Below, piece by piece: positions 1 to 9,501 of a DNA stretch of 64,000 nt. The notes beneath the pieces were generated by a model, which was not told where the DNA came from, ran no database searches, and saw only the letters and a list, made by a program, of their open reading frames with translations. Numbering within the stretch: the stretch's first letter is position 1; each line of letters starts with the position of its first letter. The stretch is taken from positions 1 through 64,000 of the forward strand of contig CACHNE010000006.1 of the NCBI GenBank assembly GCA_902581145.1, in the 5' to 3' direction. The stretch comes from an uncultured Bacteroidota bacterium. Lineage in GTDB: Bacteria; Bacteroidota; Bacteroidia; Flavobacteriales; Flavobacteriaceae. Both the position numbers and the translations under genes were made by a program.

Positions 1-57
1 AGTTAGTGTCAAATAAAAATTACAGGAAACATGTTATTAATAAAATTTTAAATATCT

Positions 58-1044
58 CTACTCAGAATAAAAAATAATATCATCTTTATTTTTTTCTAAA
101 AACTCATAATCTAAAGTATTCTTAAGCCCTTGTTCTAATGTGTATGGTGGTTTAAATATTAAATTCATTTTTTTAGAATTGAACTGTGTGGTTGCGCAAA
201 ACTTCTTAACTCTTACAGATGAAATTGACAATTTTTTTTTGAAAAAAATAGAGATTAAATCAAAAAAATGCCCACCAATCATTCCTATCCAAAATGGGAT
301 AGAAAAAGAAGGTACTTTTATTTTTATATGCCTCTCAATTAAATTTACCAAATCGCTCATGCTAAAATCTGGCTTATCAACATAATTATAAATACTATAA
401 CCAATTTGATTTAAATTGGCAGTCTTTTTTATAAAAGCAACCACATTTCCTACGTATGCCATTGATTTTTTATTAGTACCTCTACCAATCATTAAGAATT
501 TACCTGAGCTTATTTGCTTCAGTAAATTGTATACATTTCCTCTATTTCTTTCGCCAAAAATTACGGTAGGTCTTATAATAACAGCACTTTTATTTTTTTT
601 GTCTTTGTTTACCCAATTAATAATTTCATTTTCTGCTAACAACTTACTTTTTCCATAATGATTAAATGGATCTGCTTTGTGCGTCTCACTTGGATTTTTC
701 TTGTTTAGGCCGTAAATTGCCACAGAGCTTGTAAATATAATTTTAGTAATACCTAATTCATCCATTTTTTTAAGTACATTTCTAGTTCCCTCAACATTTA
801 CATCATAGTAGAGTTTTGTGGGTGAAACATCGTCTCTGTGCTCTGCTGCTAATAAAATTACACAATCACAATTAGGATCAAGAATTATCTGCTCATAGTG
901 TCTTATATCACCGATTTTAGTTATTGATTTATAAAAAGGACTATTTTGTTTATCTAAATTTGAACAATTTTCTTGATCTAATAAAGAAATTAGTCTTGAG
1001 CCAACAAATCCTGAACCCCCAATTATTTGATATTTATATTTCAT
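58..1044 (-). CDS. NAD-dependent epimerase/dehydratase family protein (surface polysaccharide cluster)
   Basis: ORF; N-terminal GGSGFVGSRL Rossmann motif, YGKSK active-site motif. Confidence 0.85.
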   Translation of the reverse strand: MKYKYQIIGGSGFVGSRLISLLDQENCSNLDKQNSPFYKSITKIGDIRHYEQIILDPNCDCVILLAAEHRDDVSPTKLYYDVNVEGTRNVLKKMDELGITKIIFTSSVAIYGLNKKNPSETHKADPFNHYGKSKLLAENEIINWVNKDKKNKSAVIIRPTVIFGERNRGNVYNLLKQISSGKFLMIGRGTNKKSMAYVGNVVAFIKKTANLNQIGYSIYNYVDKPDFSMSDLVNLIERHIKIKVPSFSIPFWIGMIGGHFFDLISIFFKKKLSISSVRVKKFCATTQFNSKKMNLIFKPPYTLEQGLKNTLDYEFLEKNKDDIIFYSE

Positions 1045-2215
1045 TTATTTTACTTTTAAAATTTTTAAACTGATCACTATAGTTTAATTGATCTCTAGAA
1101 ACCCTAATACAATTATTTACTAATTTTTCATATTTATAATTTGATAAACTAATGCACTTATCAACTACGTTATTTAATTCTATTAAATTTTCAGGAAAAA
1201 TTGAGTAACCTAATCTGTTTTCATCGATAAATTTCTTAGGCTCCCCGGAACCAATAAAAATAATTGGGATATTAAATAAAATTAATTCATATATTTTTGA
1301 TGGGAAAGCACCTCTTATGTGTTTTGCTAATGGAACAATTGCAAAATCATACATTGGCAAACTTTCGTGTAATATTTCTTTTAATACTGAACCCTTATAT
1401 TTTATATTATTTTTCTGATTTGTGTCAATAAGATCTAAAATTAGATTTTTTTCATTACCATCTCCGTAAATATCTATTTGAAAATCTTTAGAATTATTTT
1501 TAATTAATTCTAATAAAATCTTATAAACACCTTGTGCAACTCCCAAGAGACCTGAGTAAATAAATCTTACCTTTTTATTCTTTTTCTTTTTTTCTTTTAA
1601 ATTAGGTTTAAAATCCTGAATGTTTCTATAAAGAAATGTCGGTTTTTTCACTAAACTATCAATATGATTTAATATTGCTTTAGACTGTCCAACTATCAAA
1701 TCTGAGGAATTATAATTGAATAACTCAATTTTGGTCAAAATATTAGTGAAACTTCCTTTTTTTAAAACCCCAAGATCAATACCACTTATTGGCCATAAAT
1801 CAGAGACATTTAAAATTAATTTATTTTTTAATAATTTCTTGTAAAGAATAATTGCAGAAAAACTTACCAATAAAGGAGAGTTTTGAACGATAATAAGATT
1901 ATAATTCGATTTATCCTTAATTCCCATCAGCCATAATGATATGGCAAATGAAAACATCGAAATGGCACGTAAAAGTATATTTTTTGAGTTACTAGGCTTA
2001 ATATAAAATCTGTGAACTTTAAGTTCTTCTATTGCCTCAAATTTATATAAACCATTATAGCCAGCATACACCTTTCCCAGTGGATAGTTAGGAAAAGGGC
2101 AGACAATACTAACTTGATTTCCAGAATTTTTTAAGCTTCTGGCTAACATAAATATTCTGTTAGCTGCAGCACCAATTTCAGGGGGGAAATAATTTGTAAT
2201 AATTAAAATATTCAT
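1034..2215 (-). CDS. Glycosyltransferase family 4 (WbuB-like)
   Basis: ORF; N-term NILIITNYFPPEIGAAANRI and C-term GT-B pattern (FIYSGLLGVAQG ... FPSKIYELILFNIPIIFIGSGE). Confidence 0.85.
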   Translation of the reverse strand: MNILIITNYFPPEIGAAANRIFMLARSLKNSGNQVSIVCPFPNYPLGKVYAGYNGLYKFEAIEELKVHRFYIKPSNSKNILLRAISMFSFAISLWLMGIKDKSNYNLIIVQNSPLLVSFSAIILYKKLLKNKLILNVSDLWPISGIDLGVLKKGSFTNILTKIELFNYNSSDLIVGQSKAILNHIDSLVKKPTFLYRNIQDFKPNLKEKKKKNKKVRFIYSGLLGVAQGVYKILLELIKNNSKDFQIDIYGDGNEKNLILDLIDTNQKNNIKYKGSVLKEILHESLPMYDFAIVPLAKHIRGAFPSKIYELILFNIPIIFIGSGEPKKFIDENRLGYSIFPENLIELNNVVDKCISLSNYKYEKLVNNCIRVSRDQLNYSDQFKNFKSKINEI

Positions 2216-3802
2216 TTATGTAAAATTATAGGTAGTAATTAGATTTTCCACAAAATCAATTTTGAGTTTTGTTGCCTCAACGGTTGAATTGTAGCCCAAC
2301 GGATAATTATATTTAATTAATTCAACACTAAAATTATCGTTTTTGATCTCAATATTAAGACAGTTATTAATCTTAATTAAATTATTATTTTGTATTTGAA
2401 TATTACAACTAGGATGAAAATGGATATAGGCACTAGATATTCTTTTACTGCAATCTATATTGTCAATAATTTTAAATCCATTACTCAAAATTTTAAATAT
2501 TCTTCTGTGGTTTACCCCGACAAAATTATAACCATTATGGGAAACATCAATTAATTTTTCACTTTCTTCGTTAATCAAAACCTTCGCTCTTCGACCAACT
2601 CTGAATGCAGCCCAAACTTCAGAACTATTTTTTGAATCATATACAACAGTATTATGAAATTTTGTGGATCTTTCTTCATGTCTCTCAGAAACGTTATCAT
2701 ATGTTGAAATTCCAGGATCTACAATTATTGGAATATCATTATTATATAGCAAAAAATTAAAAGTATCTGCATGAGAATGGCCTGGTTGAAATGATGGATT
2801 TATATCAGCAATATCAACAATTATAAAATTATCACCAATATTAAAAGTCCTTATCCCACTTTCATTTAGTACTATTTTTTTTGGTTTAATTTTTAGTTTA
2901 TTCATAAGTTGGTAAATATTTTGATATTCAACCGAAATTCCTTCAACTGAATCATTTAACCTGGGAAAAATATCTTTATAATTATTAATTTTAATCATCC
3001 ATGAAAACATTAGGGATATTTTATCTTGTATTAATTCACGTAAATTATTATTCCAATTATTAGTATTAGAATTAATCAATGATAATAATTACATTAACCT
3101 TGACATAATAATTATATGGTACATTGTGGATAACTCATAATGAGCGCCATCATCTAATATTTGTTCATTTATTTGTTTAGATAAAATATTCAAGGATGTT
3201 TTAATAAGTTTTTTATTTTGGAAAATATGTGCACCAAAAGTAAGTGCAATTGCATTTTCTAATAAATGATTTCCCATTAGATGATACTCAAGATTTTTTG
3301 AAAGATATTGAATATCATCTTTTAACAATTTTAATATGAAATTATAATCATCATTAGGTTTTAGAGTAGAATAAAACTTTACGATATTGATTATTCTTAG
3401 GGATGTTGGATATGGTTCTCTTCCGTGAATTAAATTATGATAGTCGTTTGAAAAATCTTTGAGTAAATTAAGCTTTTGTTTAATGCTTAAATTTTCTTGA
3501 TTTAAATATTCAAAATAATTCAAGTTATAAATCCATAATTTCCCTTCAACTGAGTAATTCCAGTCTATTTTTTTTTTAAAATAAACTACTTTATTTAAAA
3601 ATTTAAACGAAAAATTATCAACATCAAAAATATCTTTTTTTGAGAAAAAATAGAAGGATTTTAAATTAGAATATTCATTCTGATTAATAATAATTTTATT
3701 GAAACAGGATTTTATTTTTAATCTATTTTTTATCAGATAGACAACCTGAATTGGTTTTAAATAATAGATTGTTATAAAAAATTTACATAGAGAATTAAAC
3801 AT
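2216..3802 (-). pseudogene. Heparinase II/III family protein, split by a single in-frame TAA (3089-3091)
   Basis: ORFs 3089..3802 and 2216..3079 are in the same frame; reading through gives ...MYHIIIMSRLM*LLSLINSNTNNWNNN...; second half has heparinase-like PGHSHADTFNF and HNTVVYD motifs. Confidence 0.8.
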
Positions 3803-5909
3803 CTATCCAAGTACCTTTTTTAAGTGATTCAATTGCTAAAATTGAAGCTCGAGAAGTATTGTAAATACTATTAAATGGAATCGTAGAAGTACCACCTTTC
3901 TTTATGAAATTATACCAATTCTCAAACTGAGTTTTATGTCCCTTATCCTGAGTTCTTTTATAACCACTTTTTTTATATCCGTAAAACTGAATTTTCTTAA
4001 AATTTTCGATAACAATATTTTTACCTGACTGAAATATTTCAATTCTTTCCTTTTGATAAGATTTACTACCATTTGAAAAATAATTTATTACTCCTAATGA
4101 TCCGTTTGCATATTTTAAAAAAATTGAAGCATTATCGGTGTTGACTTTTGGACTAATTCCATTAGCACACATATTCACCGAGATTACATCAGATGAGGTA
4201 AAGTAAGAAATAAGATCGATGTAATGACAGGCCTCACCAATAATTCTACCTCCACCTATTTCAAAATCTTGAGTCCAATGATTTTCTGGAATATATCCAG
4301 CATTCATTGTTGCTACCACATTAATAGGTCCAGGATTATCTCCTAAGAGGCTTTTTGCATCAACAGAGAATGGAGAAAATCTTCTGTTAAATCCGACTGT
4401 TAAACTTTTTTTAGAAATTGAAATTTTTTCAGAAATTTTTTCTAAATCATTAATACTTATTGCAATTGGTTTTTCAACAAAAACGTGCTTATTGGCATTA
4501 ATGCCTTTCAAAATCTGTGAAGCATGTTCGTTGTGTCTAGTTGTAATAATTACAGCATCAATATCTTTGTCTTTTAAAATATTATTGTAATCAGTTGTTG
4601 AATTAGAAATAGAATATTTTTCTGCTAATAATGTACCTGAAAGACCCTTGGATGAAGCAATAAATTTAATTTTTACCTTGATTTTCTTTAAGATTGGCAA
4701 CAAAGTAGATGATGTAAAATTACCAGCGCCGATTATTCCAACAACGCCATTTGATGATGCATAATCTGAGTTGTTTAGTTTAATTGAAGAAAATTTAGAA
4801 TGATTATTATTTGAATATTGTAATATTGATGCGATGGAACCTTTTTTTGATAAATTATTGTAAATTTTATTAAAATCTTCCAGCTTCACTCTTTCAGTGA
4901 TTAATTTTTTCACATTAATTGAATTGCTTGACAGTGCATTCAAAAATGCTTGAAAATTTCTTTTCTCAGTCCATCTTACAAATCCAATTGGATAATCCAT
5001 TCCTTTTTCCTCATAATTATTTTCATATCTTCCAGGCCCATAGCTGCAGGATACTTGAAAAGTTATTTCTTTTTCATAAAAATCTGAACGATTTAGATTC
5101 AAACCAATAACCCCAATGAGTACAACTTTTCCTCTTTTTCTGCACATTTTTGCCGAATCACTAATAATTTGATTTGTTTTTGCAGAAGCTGTAATCAGAA
5201 CAGAGTCGGCACCAAAACCATAAGTTAAATCTTCGATTTTACTTATAATATTTTCATCGCCAGCATTTAACGCGATTGCTCCAAATTCTTTGGCTAATGA
5301 TAATTTCTTCTTATCATAATCAATTCCAATAACATTACATCCATTTGCTTTCAATAATTGTAAAGAAATTAGTCCAATCAATCCCAAACCAATAACTACA
5401 ACTGTTTCCCCAAAATTTGGAGAAAGAAGTCTAATTCCTTGTAAACCAATTGCTCCAACCACCGTAAAAGAAGCATCCTCAAAATCTACATCATCAGGAA
5501 TTTTAGCTACTAAGTTTTCAGGAACATGAACAATTTCTGCATGATTGCCGTTACTAATTACCCTATCTCCTATTTTTAAACCATGAACATCACTGCCAAC
5601 TCCAACAATTACGCCTGAATTACAATAGCCTAGTGGTAAAGGTTCATTTAATTTTCTAAAAACTGCATCAAGCGTAGGTACTAATCCATCAGTTTTAATT
5701 TTATCAATTACCTGTTTAACCTTTTCAGGCTGTTGTCTAGCTTTATCTATATAGCTGGCTTTACCAAAATTTACTAACATTTTTTCAGTTCCTAAAGAAA
5801 CCAAACTATTTTTTGTTTGTATTGTGACATGCCCTGACTTTGGTATAGGCGAAGGAATATCAATTAAACGAGTTTGTCCGCTATTTAAGTCTTGTATTAT
5901 TTGTTTCAT
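3795..5909 (-). CDS. Fusion protein: MDR zinc-type dehydrogenase domain + Gfo/Idh/MocA oxidoreductase domain
   Basis: Start set at MKQIIQDLNSG; N-half GVIVGVGSDVHGLKIGDRV and VVVIGLGLIGLISLQLL; C-half VGIIGAGNFTSSTLLPIL and HVFVEKPIAI. Confidence 0.85.
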   Translation of the reverse strand: MKQIIQDLNSGQTRLIDIPSPIPKSGHVTIQTKNSLVSLGTEKMLVNFGKASYIDKARQQPEKVKQVIDKIKTDGLVPTLDAVFRKLNEPLPLGYCNSGVIVGVGSDVHGLKIGDRVISNGNHAEIVHVPENLVAKIPDDVDFEDASFTVVGAIGLQGIRLLSPNFGETVVVIGLGLIGLISLQLLKANGCNVIGIDYDKKKLSLAKEFGAIALNAGDENIISKIEDLTYGFGADSVLITASAKTNQIISDSAKMCRKRGKVVLIGVIGLNLNRSDFYEKEITFQVSCSYGPGRYENNYEEKGMDYPIGFVRWTEKRNFQAFLNALSSNSINVKKLITERVKLEDFNKIYNNLSKKGSIASILQYSNNNHSKFSSIKLNNSDYASSNGVVGIIGAGNFTSSTLLPILKKIKVKIKFIASSKGLSGTLLAEKYSISNSTTDYNNILKDKDIDAVIITTRHNEHASQILKGINANKHVFVEKPIAISINDLEKISEKISISKKSLTVGFNRRFSPFSVDAKSLLGDNPGPINVVATMNAGYIPENHWTQDFEIGGGRIIGEACHYIDLISYFTSSDVISVNMCANGISPKVNTDNASIFLKYANGSLGVINYFSNGSKSYQKERIEIFQSGKNIVIENFKKIQFYGYKKSGYKRTQDKGHKTQFENWYNFIKKGGTSTIPFNSIYNTSRASILAIESLKKGTWIDV

Positions 5910-6669
5910 TGTATAATGGTTTTCTTTCGGTTTTATTAGGGTAGTTAATAAGTACAGCTTTATATTTCCCTTTGAAGACAAAAAGACTTCCAGCGCCTGC
6001 ACCAATTATTTTATATTTGTTAATAAGATTTGAAATGTCATTTAAAGATCCCGCTCCGCCTAAAACTGTAATTGGTCTTTCGGTTAAATTTCTACAAATT
6101 TCAATCAAATTATCATCATAGCCAGAGCATGTTCCATCTCTATCAATTGAATTTATAACTAGTTCTCCGAAGGGAAAATTATCTATATTATTTAAAACTT
6201 TTTTTAAAGATTCTTTATGTTTTTTGGTTGCATTGTGCGTAAATATATTGTAATCAGAAGAAAATAACTTTTTTTTTACATCTAAAACAATTGATATGCT
6301 TTGAGCTCCAATTACATTTGAAATTTTATTACAAATTTCAGGGGATTCAAGAAATATACTAGATAAGGCAACTTTTTCAACCCCCATCTCAATTATTTTG
6401 ACAGCTTGATCTAAAGTTTTAATTCCACCCCCATAACACAATGGCATTCTGCTTTCATTTGCTAATTTTTGAATTAATTGAAAATCAGGAATAATATTAT
6501 TTCTTGTTTTATCAATATCAATAACCATAAGCTCATCAACTTCCTTTTCGTTAAATATTTTTACCGCATTAATTGGATCTCCAACATATTTTGATTGCTT
6601 AAAATTTACGGTTTTAACCAATCCTTTTTTGTGAATCAATAAACAAGGAATTATTCTAGATCTTAACAT
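5881..6669 (-). CDS. HisF-like imidazole glycerol phosphate synthase cyclase paralogue (polysaccharide amidination type)
   Basis: HisF-like MLRSRIIPCLLI, PLCYGGGIKTLDQA, VINSIDRDGTCSGYD; located in a WbpG-HisH-HisF set. Confidence 0.85.
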   Translation of the reverse strand: MLRSRIIPCLLIHKKGLVKTVNFKQSKYVGDPINAVKIFNEKEVDELMVIDIDKTRNNIIPDFQLIQKLANESRMPLCYGGGIKTLDQAVKIIEMGVEKVALSSIFLESPEICNKISNVIGAQSISIVLDVKKKLFSSDYNIFTHNATKKHKESLKKVLNNIDNFPFGELVINSIDRDGTCSGYDDNLIEICRNLTERPITVLGGAGSLNDISNLINKYKIIGAGAGSLFVFKGKYKAVLINYPNKTERKPLYNETNNTRLK

Positions 6670-6670
6670 C

Positions 6671-7288
6671 TTATTTTAGATTATAAAAATTTTCAAAAAA
6701 TTTTAAACCATTTGAATGACTTTTTTCAGGGTGAAATTGTGTAGCTAAAATATTTTTATGAACGATTGATGATGTAAATGGTATGCCATATTTTGAGGTT
6801 GATAAAATATTTTCATTGTGCTTGGTTTCAAAATAATATGAGTGAACAAAGTAAAAACCAAAGTCCAAATCAATACCTTTAAATATGGGATGGCTGTTAC
6901 TTGGAGCGACACTATTCCAACCCATGTGAGGAAGATATGGTCTGTGATGCAAATCGTTTTTATCTATTTTTTTGACCTTTCCTTCAATCCAGCTCAATCC
7001 ATCGATTTTACCCTCATCACTTGAATTGGCCATAACTTGCATTCCTACACAAATTCCTAGCACATATTTTTTTTTTGAAAAAACTTGTTCATTTAAAACT
7101 TTAACAAGTCCAGACGTGTTTAACTTACTCATTACCTGATCAAATGAGCCAACTCCAGGTAATATTAATTTTGTAACATTATTAAAATCTTCAGGCTTGC
7201 TAATTAGACAACATGGAATATTAAGTTTTTTGTAGGCCCTTGTTATTGCACCCGTATTTCCAGAACCATAATTTAAAACTCCAATCAT
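6671..7288 (-). CDS. HisH-like glutamine amidotransferase subunit
   Basis: IGVLNYGSGN, LGICVGMQVM nucleophile elbow, TQFHPEKSHSNGLKFFENF. Confidence 0.88.
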   Translation of the reverse strand: MIGVLNYGSGNTGAITRAYKKLNIPCCLISKPEDFNNVTKLILPGVGSFDQVMSKLNTSGLVKVLNEQVFSKKKYVLGICVGMQVMANSSDEGKIDGLSWIEGKVKKIDKNDLHHRPYLPHMGWNSVAPSNSHPIFKGIDLDFGFYFVHSYYFETKHNENILSTSKYGIPFTSSIVHKNILATQFHPEKSHSNGLKFFENFYNLK

Positions 7289-8415
7289 CTTTTTCCACCT
7301 TTTTCTAATCCTAGTCCCTTCATTACATAAGCACCAATTCTGTATATATATTCTTGAGATTTATAGTCTTTGTGGGTTTTTTTGGGCAGATTAAAATATG
7401 ATTTTAATTCATCGGAACTAATACCAATTTTATCAGCTACGTATTCAAAATCATGAACTATGTTTTTTATATCATAAGGTTTTTTCTTCAATAAATTTAT
7501 AGCCTCATCTCTTTTCATTTGCCCGGTTAAAATTAAGCTAGAGTATTGAACTCTTCTTGTGTCATATCCAAATCTCTCATATAGCCAATAACTTTCATAG
7601 AATCTAGTAAATCTAGATTCAAAATGTTTTTGCGGATACTCTTGAAAACCATATTTTTTCACTAGTTCTTTAGTAGCTTTATTTTTGTTGTAATCGATTA
7701 AATCCAAAGGTCTAATTAATTTTATCCCTTTAATGTATGGGAGATAAAACTTATGCCATAAAATATTAGTAATTGGATAAGAGGCTAATTCTATACTCCC
7801 AAATTTATTATGTATATCTCTTAACTGGGCTGAATCGGATTGATACCACATCCATTCTAGAGGATTTCTAACACACTCGGTTGAATAATTCCCTCCGGTT
7901 AGTATATATTTTATATTATGCTTGTGGGCAAACTTATACATAGTAGCAAAAAATGCATGATCTTGCGGGGCATCAATGTGAGATACACCGGATTTAAAAA
8001 AAGAAAGTTGAAGATCTTTCATTTCCTCCCAGTTTATTACCTCGGTATATAAATCCAGGCCTAATCCATCAACTATTCTTTCTATATTATTGACAGCTAG
8101 TTGTGAATTCCATCCTGCATCAACATGAAAAACTAAAGGTCTTAAATTAAATTCAGAAACCATTTTATGCAATAAAAATGAACTGTCAATACCACCACTC
8201 ATTCCCATCAAGCAATCAAAATCTTGATTTTTACCTGATTTTTTTATTTTATTTACCAATTTGAAAAGTTTTGCTTTAGAATTAGAATCTATTTTCCAGT
8301 GAGGTTTGATTTTTACATCAAAAGTGTTGCAATGATCACATACACCATCCGAATCAAAAGAAATATTGGAATCTGAAGAGTCCATTACACATCTTTTACA
8401 AATCTTATAATCCAT
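7285..8415 (-). CDS. N-acetyl sugar amidotransferase (WbpG/PseA-like)
   Basis: Start set at MDYKICKRCVMDSSD; Cys-rich zinc motif (CKRC...CDHC), PP-loop MGMSGGIDSSFL. Confidence 0.88.
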   Translation of the reverse strand: MDYKICKRCVMDSSDSNISFDSDGVCDHCNTFDVKIKPHWKIDSNSKAKLFKLVNKIKKSGKNQDFDCLMGMSGGIDSSFLLHKMVSEFNLRPLVFHVDAGWNSQLAVNNIERIVDGLGLDLYTEVINWEEMKDLQLSFFKSGVSHIDAPQDHAFFATMYKFAHKHNIKYILTGGNYSTECVRNPLEWMWYQSDSAQLRDIHNKFGSIELASYPITNILWHKFYLPYIKGIKLIRPLDLIDYNKNKATKELVKKYGFQEYPQKHFESRFTRFYESYWLYERFGYDTRRVQYSSLILTGQMKRDEAINLLKKKPYDIKNIVHDFEYVADKIGISSDELKSYFNLPKKTHKDYKSQEYIYRIGAYVMKGLGLEKGGKR

Positions 8416-9400
8416 TATAGCCAAGTTTAACTGCGATTGGTTCAATAGTTTTTCTCATTATCTGCAAATAAGCATTTTTAATTTCATTTTTATATTTTGA
8501 ATTTAAATCCCTTTTTATAGGATACCATCTTGAATTATATCTAGTAAAATAAGGAATTTTTTGGTTTTTTTTGGGTAACATATCACCAGAAAATTGCAAA
8601 TTCAGGAATTTACATAATTCCTTAGTCTTTATTTCAGGATCTATCAAGAAATCTTCAATTCTTAAAATATGAAAATTATTTACATTTAATGAGTCTTTGA
8701 GAGAATGAGACATAGAGTTATTCCAGTGTTCAGAACAGTATCTTAGTTTTTCCTCAAATTTTAATTCTTTATTTTTTTTTAAATCATCTCTGTCCATCAA
8801 CATAGCAGCTCTATATATAGAGACATATGGGTTTCTCGTGATAAGAATAAAATAAGGATTAGATTTAACAAGAATTTGATTTATACATTTTAAATTAATT
8901 GTGAAGATTTGACTTTTGTCAATAAATCTTTTAGAGGTTCCAAATCTTTTTAAAGCTAATTTAATAGAATTTATAAATCTATGTATTTCCCATGATTTTA
9001 AGTTTGAGTATTCAATTCTGTAGTGTTGTATTAAATCATTGTTTGCATATGTCCAACTTCGAGGGGATTTAAAAATCGGATGATTTACTTTGTCCCTTGT
9101 TAAAAAACCACTCGATCTAAGATTTTTACTTAAATAAGGTTCGTAAATAGCAGCCATTTCATCTGCACCAGTCCAATATTTAGAATTTCCTGTTGATGAT
9201 ATAATATTAATATTTCTTCTTAAAACTCTTGAAATAAAGGTTAAACCATCGCCTTGACACCCAAGAAGAAAAATTGGATCTTTAATATTAACTCCCTTTA
9301 AATCTCTGAAAAGATGGAATACCCAAGAATTTCTTTTTAAGAAATAGCCTATAAGATGAGGTTTCAAAAATTTATAAAAACTTTTAGATTTTATTTTCAT
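8405..9400 (-). CDS. Sulfotransferase family protein
   Basis: FLLGCQGDGLTFISRVL PAPS-binding-like N-terminus, ITRNPYVSIYRAA, IEDFLIDPEIKTKELCKFL. Confidence 0.75.
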   Translation of the reverse strand: MKIKSKSFYKFLKPHLIGYFLKRNSWVFHLFRDLKGVNIKDPIFLLGCQGDGLTFISRVLRRNINIISSTGNSKYWTGADEMAAIYEPYLSKNLRSSGFLTRDKVNHPIFKSPRSWTYANNDLIQHYRIEYSNLKSWEIHRFINSIKLALKRFGTSKRFIDKSQIFTINLKCINQILVKSNPYFILITRNPYVSIYRAAMLMDRDDLKKNKELKFEEKLRYCSEHWNNSMSHSLKDSLNVNNFHILRIEDFLIDPEIKTKELCKFLNLQFSGDMLPKKNQKIPYFTRYNSRWYPIKRDLNSKYKNEIKNAYLQIMRKTIEPIAVKLGYNGL

Positions 9401-9434
9401 TTTAAAATTTGACTAAGTATTTATATAAACAATA

Positions 9435-9442
9435 CAAAAGTA
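9435..9442 (-). promoter_or_regulatory. Candidate Bacteroidota -7 box TACTTTTG (TAnnTTTG) upstream of the sulfotransferase
   Basis: Minus-strand TACTTTTG in the 101-bp gap, the longest gap inside the cluster; no convincing -33 TTG at ideal spacing. Confidence 0.4.
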
Positions 9443-9460
9443 AAAAACGAATATCAATAT

Positions 9461-9479
9461 ATATCATTTAGAATGATAT
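9461..9479. other. Inverted repeat ATATCATT-TAG-AATGATAT
   Basis: Perfect 8-bp arms read directly, 3-nt spacer. Confidence 0.7.
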
Positions 9480-9486
9480 TATATAT

Positions 9487-9501
9487 GACATAAGTTATGT
9501 C
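9487..9501. other. Inverted repeat GACATAA-G-TTATGTC
   Basis: Perfect 7-bp arms, 1-nt centre, abutting the wzy-like stop codon. Confidence 0.7.

Noticed and set aside
3089-3091. Programmed stop-codon recoding (Sec/Pyl) in the heparinase-like gene
   Set aside because: The stop is TAA, not TGA or TAG, and no recoding hairpin is evident; nonsense mutation or sequencing error is simpler.
5910-6005. N-terminal extension of ORF 3795..6005 (MVQALEVFLSSKGNIKLYLL...)
   Set aside because: Lies inside the HisF-like gene; the natural domain start is MKQIIQDLNSG at 5909.
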